From an uncultured Enterobacterales bacterium (lineage in GTDB: Bacteria; Pseudomonadota; Gammaproteobacteria; Enterobacterales; Enterobacteriaceae): 64,000 bases of DNA. Shown here in pieces: positions 22,258 to 33,112 of this stretch (positions are counted from its first letter, which is position 1; each line of letters begins with the position of its first letter). The stretch is taken from contig CAMLBO010000004.1 of assembly GCA_946478305.1 (NCBI GenBank), positions 47,394-111,393 of the forward strand, in the 5' to 3' direction. Below the pieces are notes generated by a model that ran no database searches, was not told the DNA's origin, and saw nothing but the letters and a program-made list of their open reading frames with translations. A program made the translations under genes and the position numbers.

Positions 22258-22752
22258 TTACCGGGTCTTAATGACCAGTCGGTTAGTTTGTTTTACTTCT
22301 TCCATCACCACATAGGTGCGGGTGTCATTGACGCCCGGCAGACGAAGTAACGTCTCTCCTAACAACTTACGGTAAGCGGACATATCAGGTACGCGGGTTT
22401 TCAACAAATAGTCAAAGTCCCCGGAAACCAAATGACACTCCTGAATATCTTCGAGTTTTTGTACTGCAGCATTGAATTGCTCAAATACATCTGGCGCACC
22501 ACGATTGAGTGTTATTTCAACAAACACCAGCAGCGAAGCATCCAGGTAATGTGGATTAAGCAATGCGGTATAACCGTTGATAAAGCCCTGACGTTCTAAA
22601 CGACGAACGCGCTCCAGGCACGGCGTTGGTGATAATCCCACACGTTTGGAAAGCTCGACGTTTGAAATCCGGCCATCCTTTTGCAGTTCGTTGAGGATGT
22701 TACGGTCAATACGATCGAGATCTTTTCCCGGACGTTTTTTGTTGTCTACCAT
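22258..22752 (-). CDS. lrp: Leucine-responsive regulatory protein Lrp
   Basis: A global Lrp/AsnC-family regulator of amino-acid metabolism, transport and fimbriae; it forms octamers and hexadecamers that respond to leucine. It has 164 residues from ATG 22752 ([14 protein letters not shown]), the E. coli length, with only a few substitutions. The helix-turn-helix is [22 protein letters not shown] (about residues 29-50) and the C-terminal RAM effector domain carries the ligand-responsive fold. An upstream in-frame ATG would add 13 residues not found in orthologues. It is divergent from trxB, as in E. coli. Confidence 0.99.
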   Translation of the reverse strand: MVDNKKRPGKDLDRIDRNILNELQKDGRISNVELSKRVGLSPTPCLERVRRLERQGFINGYTALLNPHYLDASLLVFVEITLNRGAPDVFEQFNAAVQKLEDIQECHLVSGDFDYLLKTRVPDMSAYRKLLGETLLRLPGVNDTRTYVVMEEVKQTNRLVIKTR

Positions 22753-24455
<1,703 letters not shown>

Positions 24456-24490
24456 ATATTTACCCTTGAGCAGGATATGTAATGACCTAT

Positions 24491-24520
24491 AAGGCGGCTG
24501 AATAGCCGCCTTAGTTTTTT
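24491..24520 (+). terminator. Intrinsic terminator after trxB
   Basis: A 9-bp perfect stem AAGGCGGCT/AGCCGCCTT (24491-24499 and 24504-24512) with loop GAAT, followed by AG and six T. It lies 35 bases after trxB. Confidence 0.9.
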
Positions 24521-24536
24521 ATAAAAATAGATAATG

Positions 24537-24629
24537 TTTTCAGTCTTACTTTGAACATGTAACATGAGCGGGCTTTCGACTCAGCTCGGAATGCAACGGC
24601 TGATAGCGCCGTCACTGCGGCGCTTTTTT
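24537..24629 (+). ncRNA. Possible short RNA or cydDC leader ending in a strong terminator
   Basis: A second strong intrinsic terminator, AGCGCCG/CGGCGCT (24605-24611 and 24618-24624) plus six T, lies between the trxB terminator and cydD, 125 bases before the cydD start. Upstream is a plausible promoter: TTTTCA (24537-24542), a 17-base spacer and TAACAT (24560-24565). Transcription from about 24572 would give a 55-60-nt RNA. It could be a small RNA or a premature-termination leader of cydDC. No known RNA family was recognised and the promoter is weak, so confidence is low. Confidence 0.35.
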
Positions 24630-24754
24630 GGATCATGCGATCTGCGATCGGACTTCTTATGCATTCTTCTGATCTCCCCCGCCGGACCGCATGTCACTCA
24701 ATGCAGAAACATCCACACAGTGATTTCTGTATTGCTGCGCAGACTGATTGCCTG

Positions 24755-26521
24755 ATGAATAAAACACGACAACAAGAACTGATCCGCTGGTTAAAGCAAC
24801 AAAGCACACGCGCTAAAGGCTGGATACGCCTGTCTATGATGCTCGGTTTACTCTCGGGTTTATTGATTTTGGCTCAGGCATGGCTGATGGCCGGGTTATT
24901 GCACAGCCTGATCATTCAACACACATCGCGCGATGCTCTGTTACAAAGTTTTCTGCTGCTGGCGCTGACATTTATTTTGCGTGCCGTTGTGATCTGGTTA
25001 CGCGAGCAGGTGGGTTTTATCTGCGGGAAAATAATCCGCCAGGAGATGCGCAGGCTGGTGCTGAACCGGCTGGAAAAACTCGGTCCCGCATGGATTCAAA
25101 GGAAACCAGCCGGAAGCTGGGCAACCATTATTCTTGAGCAGATCGAGGAAATGCAGGACTACTACGCACGCTATCTGCCGCAAATCGCCCTGGCGGGGAT
25201 TATCCCGCTGCTAATTTTGGTCAGCATCTTCCCGATCAACTGGGCCGCGGGCATGATCCTGCTGGTCACCGCGCCGCTGATCCCTATCTTCATGGCGCTG
25301 GTCGGAATGGGGGCTGCTGACGCCAATCGCCGTAATTTTACCGCCCTCGCCCGCCTGAGTGGCAATTTTCTCGACAGTCTGCGGGGCCTTGAGACTCTGC
25401 GCCTGTTCCACCGCGCGCAGGCGGAAACCGACCAAATAACCCGCTCCACGGAAAACTTCCGTGCCAGAACTATGGACGTGCTGCGACTGGCGTTTTTATC
25501 TTCTGCCGTGCTCGAGTTCTTTGCCTCTATATCGATTGCCGTCGTGGCGGTCTATTTTGGCTTCTCTTATTTGGGAGAACTGAATTTTGGCAGCTATGGT
25601 ACGCCGGTTACCCTGTTTGCAGGTTTCCTGGTACTGATTCTGGCACCGGAATTTTTCCAGCCGTTGCGCGACCTTGGGGCGTTTTACCATGCCAAAGCAC
25701 AGGCCGTCGGCGCAGCGGAAAGCCTCTTGACGTTTCTCAGCGCAGAGGCGGAAAGCCAGGGTGAAGGTACCCACGCCTGGGCCAGCACCGAACCCGTTTC
25801 GCTGACTGCAAGAGAGTTGATAGTGCGTTCACCGGATGGAAAAACGCTGGCCGGGCCGCTCAATTTTGACTTACCCGCTGGCACCCGCCTTGCTATTGTT
25901 GGCCTGAGCGGTGCTGGTAAAAGTTCGCTGCTTAATGCCCTGCTAGGCTTCCTACCCTATCAGGGCTCACTACAAGCCAACGGTACTGAGCTGCGTGATA
26001 TTCTCAGCAAGGACTGGCGCCAGCATCTTGGCTGGGTAGGGCAAAATCCACACCTTCCAGAGCAAACCCTGCGTGCCAATATCTTGCTCAATCATCCTGA
26101 TGCTAGCGACGATCAGCTTTATTCCGCCATAAAACGTGCGTATGTCAGTGAGTTCTTACCGTTACTTCCGCAGGGGCTTGACACTGAGCTCGGTGACAGT
26201 GCGGCACGCTTGTCGGTCGGACAGGCACAACGTGTCGCCGTGGCGCGCGCCCTACTCTCTCCTTGCCAGCTGCTGTTACTGGATGAACCCACTGCCAGCC
26301 TGGATGCGCAGAGTGAGCAACGCGTAATGCATGCACTAACCGAAGCCTCCCGGTCACAAACGACGCTCCTGGTCACTCATCAGTTGGAAGATACTGAACA
26401 CTACGATGTGATCTGGGTGATGGATAAAGGCCAGTTGATTGAACAAGGCAACTATCAGCAGCTAATGGCGCAGAACGGTGCGTTCTCTCGTTTGTTGGCC
26501 CAGCGGAGTCAGGAGCTTTAA
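24755..26521 (+). CDS. cydD: ABC exporter subunit CydD (heterodimer with CydC)
   Basis: CydD is half of the CydDC exporter of cysteine and glutathione to the periplasm, needed for assembly of cytochrome bd and c-type cytochromes. It has 588 residues, the same as E. coli, starting MNKTRQQELIRWLKQQS. An N-terminal six-helix membrane domain (about 1-330) precedes the ATPase domain with Walker A GLSGAGKSS, signature LSVGQAQRVAVARAL and Walker B LLLLDEPTASLD. The gene is followed by cydC after one base (TAA-A-ATG). In-frame codons upstream to 24635 run across the leader and lack homology. Confidence 0.97.
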   Translation: MNKTRQQELIRWLKQQSTRAKGWIRLSMMLGLLSGLLILAQAWLMAGLLHSLIIQHTSRDALLQSFLLLALTFILRAVVIWLREQVGFICGKIIRQEMRRLVLNRLEKLGPAWIQRKPAGSWATIILEQIEEMQDYYARYLPQIALAGIIPLLILVSIFPINWAAGMILLVTAPLIPIFMALVGMGAADANRRNFTALARLSGNFLDSLRGLETLRLFHRAQAETDQITRSTENFRARTMDVLRLAFLSSAVLEFFASISIAVVAVYFGFSYLGELNFGSYGTPVTLFAGFLVLILAPEFFQPLRDLGAFYHAKAQAVGAAESLLTFLSAEAESQGEGTHAWASTEPVSLTARELIVRSPDGKTLAGPLNFDLPAGTRLAIVGLSGAGKSSLLNALLGFLPYQGSLQANGTELRDILSKDWRQHLGWVGQNPHLPEQTLRANILLNHPDASDDQLYSAIKRAYVSEFLPLLPQGLDTELGDSAARLSVGQAQRVAVARALLSPCQLLLLDEPTASLDAQSEQRVMHALTEASRSQTTLLVTHQLEDTEHYDVIWVMDKGQLIEQGNYQQLMAQNGAFSRLLAQRSQEL

Positions 26522-26522
26522 A

Positions 26523-28244
26523 ATGAAAATTCTATTGCCTTACCTCGCGCTTTACCGCCGCCACTGGGTGCGGTTGTCATTAGGTATTATTCTGGCCATT
26601 GTTACTCTACTTGCGAGCATCGGGTTACTGACCCTGTCAGGCTGGTTCCTGGCGGCTTCCGCCGTGGCTGGCTTGGCCGGTTTGTACACTTTTAACTATA
26701 TGCTGCCAGCCGCAGGGGTACGTGGCGCCGCTATTTTCCGCACTGCCGGGCGCTATGCAGAACGTTTGGTTAGCCATGATGCGACGTTCCGGGTGCTGGC
26801 CCATCTGAGGGTCTTTACGTTTACTAAAATCATGCCGCTTTCACCGGGAGGCATTGCCCGTTTCCGTCAGGCCGACCTGCTCAACCGCCTGGTGGCTGAC
26901 GTTGATACATTGGATCATTTGTATCTGCGGGTCATCTCTCCACTGGTCAGTGCGCTGGTGGTTATTCTGGTGGTCACCTTCGGACTGAGTTTTCTGGATC
27001 TCCCTCTGGCGCTGACGCTTGGGGCAATCATGCTGGCGCTGATGCTGCTGTTACCGGTGATTTTTTACCGGGCCGGACAACCCATTGGCCGCGACCTGAC
27101 CAGCCTGCGTGGTGCTTACCGCACACAATTGAACGCATGGCTCCAGGGTCAGGCAGAATTGGTGGTCTTTGGCGCGCAGGCACGTTTCCGTCAGACACTG
27201 GATGACATTGAACGGCGCTGGATGTATCGCCAGCAGCAGCAGGCCAAACTCTCCGGATTGTCACAGGCGATGATTATTGCCTGTGCAGGGCTGACCGTGA
27301 CCCTAATGCTGTGGCTGGCCGCAGGCGGATTGGGTCACCTGACACAACCTGGTGCGCTGATTGCTCTGTTTGTCTTCACCCCACTGGCCGCTTTTGAAGC
27401 GCTGGGGCCGGTTGCCGCCGCCTTCCAACATCTCGGGCAGGTCATTGCCTCTGCCCAACGCGTCAGTCAGGTCATTGAGCAACACCCCCTTGTCACCTTC
27501 CCGTTGCAGGGCATACCGGCGCAAGAGCAAGCCACCCTGCATATTGAAAATCTTCACTTTACTTATCCTGGACAACCCTTACCGGTACTTAAAAACATTG
27601 ACCTGCATATCGGTGCTGGTGAGCATGTCGCACTGCTGGGTCAGACAGGCTGTGGTAAATCCACATTGCTGCAACTGCTGACCCGCGCGTGGGATGCAGA
27701 AAGTGGCACTATCAGGCTTAACGGCGTGCCACTGGCCGACTATGCTGAAATAACCCTGCGTCAGATGATGACGGTGGTCAGCCAGCGGGTGCATATTTTC
27801 AATAATACCTTGCGTGAAAACCTGCGCATGGCGTCCCCACAGAGCAGCGATGCTGCGCTGGTATCGGCACTGGAAGCCGTAGACTTACATGCTCTACTGG
27901 AAGGTGAAGGACTTAATGCCTGGCTGGGAGAGGGCGGCAGGCAGCTTTCTGGAGGCGAACAGCGTCGACTGGGGCTGGCACGTGGTTTATTGCATAACGC
28001 GCCGCTGTGGCTGCTGGACGAGCCTACAGAGGGTCTGGATGCGGAAACCGAGCGCCATATTCTGGCGCTGCTGCATAAACACTGCCATAACAAGACGCTG
28101 ATCCTCATCACTCATCGCCTGTATGGCCTTGAAAATATGGATAAGATTTGTGTGATGGAAGAGGGGCACATCGTTGAACAAGGTGATCACCAGACACTGC
28201 TCAATCTTGCTGGTCGCTATGCCCGTTTTCGCGCACGGGATTAA
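26523..28244 (+). CDS. cydC: ABC exporter subunit CydC (heterodimer with CydD)
   Basis: The second half of the CydDC thiol exporter. It has 573 residues, identical in length to E. coli CydC, starting MKILLPYLALYRRHW. Six transmembrane helices precede the nucleotide-binding domain with Walker A GQTGCGKST, signature LSGGEQRRLGLARGL and Walker B LWLLDEPTEGLD. The ATG lies one base after the cydD stop, with GGAG inside the end of cydD, which indicates coupled translation and an operon. aat follows after 33 bases and may be co-transcribed. Confidence 0.97.
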   Translation: MKILLPYLALYRRHWVRLSLGIILAIVTLLASIGLLTLSGWFLAASAVAGLAGLYTFNYMLPAAGVRGAAIFRTAGRYAERLVSHDATFRVLAHLRVFTFTKIMPLSPGGIARFRQADLLNRLVADVDTLDHLYLRVISPLVSALVVILVVTFGLSFLDLPLALTLGAIMLALMLLLPVIFYRAGQPIGRDLTSLRGAYRTQLNAWLQGQAELVVFGAQARFRQTLDDIERRWMYRQQQQAKLSGLSQAMIIACAGLTVTLMLWLAAGGLGHLTQPGALIALFVFTPLAAFEALGPVAAAFQHLGQVIASAQRVSQVIEQHPLVTFPLQGIPAQEQATLHIENLHFTYPGQPLPVLKNIDLHIGAGEHVALLGQTGCGKSTLLQLLTRAWDAESGTIRLNGVPLADYAEITLRQMMTVVSQRVHIFNNTLRENLRMASPQSSDAALVSALEAVDLHALLEGEGLNAWLGEGGRQLSGGEQRRLGLARGLLHNAPLWLLDEPTEGLDAETERHILALLHKHCHNKTLILITHRLYGLENMDKICVMEEGHIVEQGDHQTLLNLAGRYARFRARD

Positions 28245-28277
28245 TCGAAGTCAGCTAAAAAATAAGCAAGGGTTGTT

Positions 28278-29012
28278 ATGCGGCTAGTTAAACTTGAAGC
28301 AAATTCAGTCAGCTTTCCGGATCCGGAAACAGCCCTGCAGGACCCGAATGGACTGCTGGCATTAGGCGGCGATTTAACACCGCCGCGCCTGCTTTCGGCC
28401 TACCATCAGGGAATTTTTCCCTGGTTCGATCCCGGTGAGATGATCTTGTGGTGGTCCCCTGACCCACGTGCCGTGCTGTTCCCACCAGAACGACACGTCA
28501 GTCGCAGCCTGCGCCGTTTTATGCGCCAGGAGCCATACAGCTTCACCCTTAACCGTGAGTTCGATCAGGTGGTCCATGCCTGCGCTCAGCAGCGTGAGGA
28601 AGGTACCTGGATTGGTCCGCTGGTAAAACGGGGCTATCAGGAGCTGCATGAGGCAGGCCATGCACATTCCGTAGAGGTCTGGTCGGGTAATACGTTAGTC
28701 GGTGGAATGTACGGGGTGAGCGTTGGCGGCCTGTTCTGCGGTGAGTCGATGTTCAGCCGCCAATTGAATGCTTCAAAATGCGCCCTGATGATTTTTTGCC
28801 AACATTTTACCCGCTATGGGGGAGAACTGATTGACTGTCAGGTGCTCAACCCTCACACTGCGTCGCTGGGTGCGAAAGAGATCCCCCGCCGCCAATTTTT
28901 GCAGCTGCTTTCCCGGCTTTCACAGCATCAATTACCGCCGGAATGCTGGCTGCCCCAAGACTTATCCCCATGTTATGAAGACCTGCCGACACTCCCGATG
29001 GATAGGGAATAG
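28278..29012 (+). CDS. aat: Leucyl/phenylalanyl-tRNA-protein transferase
   Basis: Aat adds Leu or Phe from aminoacyl-tRNA to proteins with N-terminal Arg or Lys, making N-degrons for the ClpS-ClpAP pathway. It has 244 residues (E. coli 234). Family motifs include [56 protein letters not shown] and [14 protein letters not shown]. It belongs to the trxB-cydDC-aat-infA block and is functionally linked to clpA and clpS just downstream, which recognise the product. Confidence 0.97.
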   Translation: MRLVKLEANSVSFPDPETALQDPNGLLALGGDLTPPRLLSAYHQGIFPWFDPGEMILWWSPDPRAVLFPPERHVSRSLRRFMRQEPYSFTLNREFDQVVHACAQQREEGTWIGPLVKRGYQELHEAGHAHSVEVWSGNTLVGGMYGVSVGGLFCGESMFSRQLNASKCALMIFCQHFTRYGGELIDCQVLNPHTASLGAKEIPRRQFLQLLSRLSQHQLPPECWLPQDLSPCYEDLPTLPMDRE

Positions 29013-29087
29013 ATGCGCTTATGGTCCATATATCTTTACATAATGTGGGTTTTTCGGCATTATCTTGCCGGTTAAAAACTATGGTAG

Positions 29088-29324
<237 letters not shown>

Positions 29325-29377
29325 TAAGCGGTTTACTCATCGCTGATTTTTCTGGCGATACCTGAGGATACCCTTTT

Positions 29378-29406
29378 CGCCCTTCCTGCTGTTGCAAGGG
29401 CGTTTT
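29378..29406 (+). terminator. Intrinsic terminator after infA
   Basis: Stem CGCCCTT/AAGGGCG (29378-29384 and 29396-29402) followed by TTTT, 54 bases after infA. Confidence 0.8.
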
Positions 29407-29492
29407 GTGGTATCCGCAATTTGACAATGCTTCCGTTTTTTCCTGCTCAGCAATTCCTGTCAGTAACCGATTCTGCTGAAGTAAAGGCATAA

Positions 29493-29520
29493 AAAAAGGC
29501 GATGAATTCATCGCCTTTTT
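29493..29520 (-). terminator. Terminator after clpA
   Basis: A perfect palindrome with core GGCGATGAA/TTCATCGCC (29498-29515), flanked by A and T runs on both sides. It lies between convergent infA and clpA and works in either direction. Confidence 0.9.
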
Positions 29521-29545
29521 CACTTTCTATGCTTTCAGTGGCCGC

Positions 29546-31825
29546 TTAATGCACGGCGCCTTCCGCTTTTTTCTTCTGCGCACTCATGAAATGGTACGTC
29601 AGTTTGTCAGTACTCTTATCAAGGGCAACGGAGACTGAACCACCATCAACCAGCGAACCAAACAGCAATTCGTTGGCCAGTGGTTTTTTCAGGTTCTCCT
29701 GAACGGCACGAGTCATTGGACGTGCGCCCATGGCCTTATCGTAGCCTTTGACTGTCAACCAGTTACGCGCTTCATCACTGACTTCCAAAGAGACGCCCTT
29801 CGCATCCAGCTGTGCCTGAAGTTCCACGATGAACTTGTCGACCACCTGCTGGATAACTTCAGTAGACAGATGATTAAACCAGATCACGTTATCCAGACGG
29901 TTACGGAATTCTGGCGTAAACACCTTCTTGATCTCATCCATCGCATCCGGGCTATTATCCTGATGCACCAGACCAATCGACTTACGTTCAGTTTCACGTA
30001 CGCCGGCGTTGGTGGTCATCACCAGAATGACATTACGGAAGTCTGCTTTACGGCCGTTATTATCGGTCAGCGTACCGTTGTCCATAACCTGCAGCAGCAG
30101 GTTGAAAACGTCAGGGTGCGCTTTCTCGATTTCATCCAGCAGCACAACAGAGTGTGGATGCTTCAATACGGCATCCGTCAGCAAGCCGCCCTGATCAAAC
30201 CCGACATAGCCCGGAGGTGCACCGATTAAACGACTAACGGTGTGACGCTCCATATACTCGGACATATCAAAGCGCAGCAGTTCGATATCCAACGCTTTAG
30301 CCAGCTGAACCGTAACCTCGGTTTTACCCACACCAGTCGGACCGGCGAACAGGAAGGAACCGACAGGCTTGTGATCCTGCCCCAAACCGGCGCGGCTCAT
30401 TTTGATCGCTTCGGTCAACGCTTCAATCGCCGGATCCTGGCCGAACACCAGCATTTTCAGACGATCGCTCAGGTTTTTCAGCACGTCACGGTCTGTGGAA
30501 GACACCGTTTTTTCCGGTATACGGGCAATACGGGCAACCACGCTTTCAATGTCGCTGACGTTGACGGTTTTCTTGCGTTTGCTGACCGGCATTAACCGGC
30601 TGCGTGCGCCCGCTTCATCAATGACGTCGATAGCTTTATCCGGCAGGTGGCGGTCATTAATGTATTTAACCGACAGCTCTACCGCCGCGCGCACCGCTTT
30701 GGCGGTATAACGCACGTCATGGTGTGCTTCATATTTGGTTTTCAGACCGTTGATGATCTGCACAGTCTCTTCGACAGAAGGCTCAGTGATATCAATCTTC
30801 TGGAAGCGACGTGCCAGAGCACGGTCTTTTTCGAAGATGTTGCTGAATTCCTGATACGTCGTAGAACCGATAACCCGGATTTTACCGCTGGAAAGCAACG
30901 GTTTGATCAGGTTTGCCGCATCCACTTGCCCACCAGATGCCGCCCCTGCCCCGATGATCGTATGGATTTCATCGATAAACAGGATACTGTTCTTGTCTTG
31001 TTCGAGCTGTTTAAGCAGTGATTTGAAACGTTTTTCGAAATCACCACGGTATTTAGTACCCGCTAACAGCGAACCGATATCCAGAGAATAGAGGGTGCAG
31101 TCGGCAATCACTTCCGGCACATCGCCCTGCTCAATTCTCCATGCCAGACCTTCGGCAATGGCGGTTTTACCCACCCCGGATTCGCCCACCAGCAGTGGGT
31201 TATTTTTACGACGGCGGCAAAGCACCTGAATCGCACGCTCAAGTTCTTTGTCACGGCCAATCAGCGGGTCGATCCCTCCTACACGCGCCAACTGGTTAAG
31301 ATTAGTGGTGAAGTTCTCCATACGATCTTCCCCCGCCGACTGCTCTTCGTTAACTGGGTTTTCTGCATTGTTTGGCGTCTGGCCCGGTTCGTCTTTACGC
31401 GTACCGTGAGAGATGAAGTTCACCACATCGAGGCGACTGACGTCATGTTTGCGCAGCAGATACGCGGCCTGGGATTCCTGTTCGCTAAAAATGGCGACCA
31501 GTACGTTTGCGCCAGACACTTCACTACGGCCTGAAGACTGAACGTGGAATACCGCACGTTGCAGAACGCGCTGGAAACTCAGCGTCGGCTGAGTATCACG
31601 CTCTTCTTCACTGGCAGGTAAGGTGGGCGTGGTTTGTTCGATGAACGCTTCCAGTTCCTGGCGTAACGCCACCAGGTCAACGGTACAAGCTTCAAGCGCT
31701 TCACGGGCTGCGGGATTGCTAAGCAATGCCAGCAGCAGGTGCTCCACGGTCATAAACTCATGCCGGTGCTCACGGGCTCTTGCGAAAGCCATATTGAGAC
31801 TGAGTTCAAGTTCTTGATTGAGCAT
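29546..31825 (-). CDS. clpA: ATP-dependent Clp protease ATP-binding subunit ClpA
   Basis: A hexameric Hsp100 unfoldase that feeds substrates, including N-degron and SsrA-tagged proteins, to ClpP. It has 759 residues from ATG 31825 (E. coli 758). The order is an N-domain (about 1-142), AAA+ module 1 with Walker [12 protein letters not shown]+ module 2 with Walker A GPTGVGKT, and a ClpP-contact IGL tripeptide in KSIGLVHQ. The start [11 protein letters not shown] follows GGGAGG; an upstream GTG overlaps that Shine-Dalgarno and is rejected. clpS is 27 bases upstream in the same operon. Confidence 0.98.
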   Translation of the reverse strand: MLNQELELSLNMAFARAREHRHEFMTVEHLLLALLSNPAAREALEACTVDLVALRQELEAFIEQTTPTLPASEEERDTQPTLSFQRVLQRAVFHVQSSGRSEVSGANVLVAIFSEQESQAAYLLRKHDVSRLDVVNFISHGTRKDEPGQTPNNAENPVNEEQSAGEDRMENFTTNLNQLARVGGIDPLIGRDKELERAIQVLCRRRKNNPLLVGESGVGKTAIAEGLAWRIEQGDVPEVIADCTLYSLDIGSLLAGTKYRGDFEKRFKSLLKQLEQDKNSILFIDEIHTIIGAGAASGGQVDAANLIKPLLSSGKIRVIGSTTYQEFSNIFEKDRALARRFQKIDITEPSVEETVQIINGLKTKYEAHHDVRYTAKAVRAAVELSVKYINDRHLPDKAIDVIDEAGARSRLMPVSKRKKTVNVSDIESVVARIARIPEKTVSSTDRDVLKNLSDRLKMLVFGQDPAIEALTEAIKMSRAGLGQDHKPVGSFLFAGPTGVGKTEVTVQLAKALDIELLRFDMSEYMERHTVSRLIGAPPGYVGFDQGGLLTDAVLKHPHSVVLLDEIEKAHPDVFNLLLQVMDNGTLTDNNGRKADFRNVILVMTTNAGVRETERKSIGLVHQDNSPDAMDEIKKVFTPEFRNRLDNVIWFNHLSTEVIQQVVDKFIVELQAQLDAKGVSLEVSDEARNWLTVKGYDKAMGARPMTRAVQENLKKPLANELLFGSLVDGGSVSVALDKSTDKLTYHFMSAQKKKAEGAVH

Positions 31826-31852
31826 AGGCACCTCCCAAATAGATTGCCTTAA

Positions 31853-32173
31853 TCAGGCTTTTTCCAGCGTACACAGCAACGGATGCTCGTTCTCCTTAGC
31901 GTATTCATTCACATGGGCGACTTTAGTTTCAGCGACTTCAGCAGTGTAAACACCGCAGATAGCTTTGCCTTTATAGTGCACCTGGAGCATCAGTTGCGTT
32001 GCACGTTCAATATCATAAGAAAAGAACTTTTGCAGCACGTCAATCACAAATTCCATTGGAGTGTAATCGTCGTTGTTTAATATAACTTTATACATAGATG
32101 GCGGTTTTACCTCATCCTTAAGCTTATCCGCCGCTAAATGTTCGAAATTCAGCCAGTCTTGATTCTTACCCAT
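31853..32173 (-). CDS. clpS: ClpS, N-degron adaptor of ClpAP
   Basis: A small adaptor that delivers proteins with N-terminal Leu, Phe, Tyr or Trp to ClpA and blocks SsrA substrates. It has 106 residues from ATG 32173 ([10 protein letters not shown]), the same as E. coli. The [19 protein letters not shown] segment holds the N-degron pocket residues (Asn, Asp, Met), and the [16 protein letters not shown] core is conserved. An upstream in-frame ATG would add 24 residues without homology. It is the first gene of the clpS-clpA operon and is divergent from cspD. Confidence 0.98.
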   Translation of the reverse strand: MGKNQDWLNFEHLAADKLKDEVKPPSMYKVILNNDDYTPMEFVIDVLQKFFSYDIERATQLMLQVHYKGKAICGVYTAEVAETKVAHVNEYAKENEHPLLCTLEKA

Positions 32174-32561
32174 TGCCTGCCCATCACCCTCTACGATCGA
32201 TTCTGACTTAAAAGGCCATTGGCACCCACGGTGCTTTGCCTTCAATCATGACGTTTAACATTCATTTTACCATCTCTTACACCATCATGCCGCAGCACAT
32301 AAACCTCTCTTTGCTATTGGTTGTTCCGTTGAAATAATGACCAAATTATTTCAATAGCGTTACCTGCTTCAAAGTTTGGTTATCTGCCCGGAGCCGACAA
32401 ATGCCCTTCCCTTGACGTCCAGATCAATTCCACTAGAGTGTAATTTCGTGTGCTGAATTCCTGTCAGAAAGGCCTGCATTCAGCGACGTACGGGCATTTT
32501 TGCTCAGTTACTGGCTTAATCTCTTCAACTCACCACACAGTCATGAGAGGGAAGTAGAAGC
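32174..32561. promoter_or_regulatory. Divergent clpS/cspD spacer with perfect inverted repeat
   Basis: A 388-base region without a gene that carries the clpSA and cspD promoters. At 32329-32354 there is a perfect 10-bp inverted repeat, TTGAAATAAT and ATTATTTCAA, separated by six bases. It is AT-rich and has no T-tract context, so it looks like an operator rather than a terminator. I do not recognise the cognate regulator. Confidence 0.5.
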
Positions 32562-32795
32562 ATGGAGACGGGTACTGTTAAATGGTTCAATAATGCTAAG
32601 GGCTTTGGTTTCATCTGCCCCTTAAATGGCGGTGAAGACATCTTTGCCCACTACTCCACGATCCAGATGGAGGGATATCGTACCCTCAAAGCCGGACAGC
32701 AGGTCAGCTTCGATGTTCATGAAGGGCCAAAAGGAAATCATGCCAGCCTCATCATTCCGGTGGAAAGTGAAGTGGTCGCCGAACCGGCTGCATAA
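32562..32795 (+). CDS. cspD: Cold-shock-like DNA replication inhibitor CspD
   Basis: A stationary-phase-induced single-stranded DNA-binding protein of the cold-shock family. In E. coli it is toxic in excess and inhibits replication. It has 77 residues (E. coli 74), starting METGTVKWFNNAKGFGFICP. The RNP1-like KGFGFI and RNP2-like IFAHYS motifs are present. GAGGGAAG precedes the ATG. In E. coli macAB follows; here the next gene is ybjX. Confidence 0.97.
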   Translation: METGTVKWFNNAKGFGFICPLNGGEDIFAHYSTIQMEGYRTLKAGQQVSFDVHEGPKGNHASLIIPVESEVVAEPAA

Positions 32796-32832
32796 CGCTT
32801 ATCGTCATACCCTGTTGCTACACATTCTTTTC

Positions 32833-32868
32833 AAATGCCGGTCTTACATTGACTGGCATTTTTATTTA
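32833..32868 (+). terminator. Intrinsic terminator after cspD
   Basis: Arms AAATGCCGGT (32833-32842) and ACTGGCATTT (32852-32861) pair with one mismatch and are followed by TTATTT. Confidence 0.75.
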
Positions 32869-32985
32869 TGGGGGAGAATCGTTCGGGCTTCAAGTGCTGA
32901 CACGGAAAAAGGCACATATTTGTCAGATTTGCCCATGGCAGGACAGTGCACAATACTGCCAGAATTTACATTCCGTAATACCGAC

Positions 32986-33002
32986 TAAACAGAATCCAAA
33001 CA
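32986..33002 (-). promoter_or_regulatory. PhoP-box-like direct repeat upstream of ybjX
   Basis: Read on the minus strand the site is TGTTTG-GATTC-TGTTTA, an 11-of-12 match to the PhoP direct repeat (T/G)GTTTA-N5-(T/G)GTTTA. It is about 110 bases before ybjX. VirK/YbjX-family genes are PhoP-activated in Salmonella. The orientation is opposite to ybjX, which is unusual, so this is only a candidate. Confidence 0.35.
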
Positions 33003-33112
33003 GTTGTAAAGCTTTCCCCGCCGCCAAATCGCCGTTGTAATTCGGTTTATTCAGCACCTGTTCAAATGGTCTCATTCGGCCCAGAAGGCCCGTGACGAAC
33101 AGGTACAAAGCA

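Larger units (their letters stand above)
32796..33112 (+). other. cspD-ybjX spacer
   Basis: This 317-base spacer has no gene. It holds the cspD terminator at 32833-32868 and a PhoP-box-like repeat at 32986-33002. In E. coli the macA-macB efflux genes occupy this position. I see no remnant of them. Confidence 0.6.

Noticed and set aside
24564..24755. 63-codon frame in the cydD leader
   Set aside because: It runs through a strong terminator hairpin, lacks a Shine-Dalgarno and has no homology. The region is better seen as a leader or small RNA.
33092..33112. GTG start for ybjX
   Set aside because: The added residues have no family counterpart; ATG 33113 gives the conserved MTTL start.
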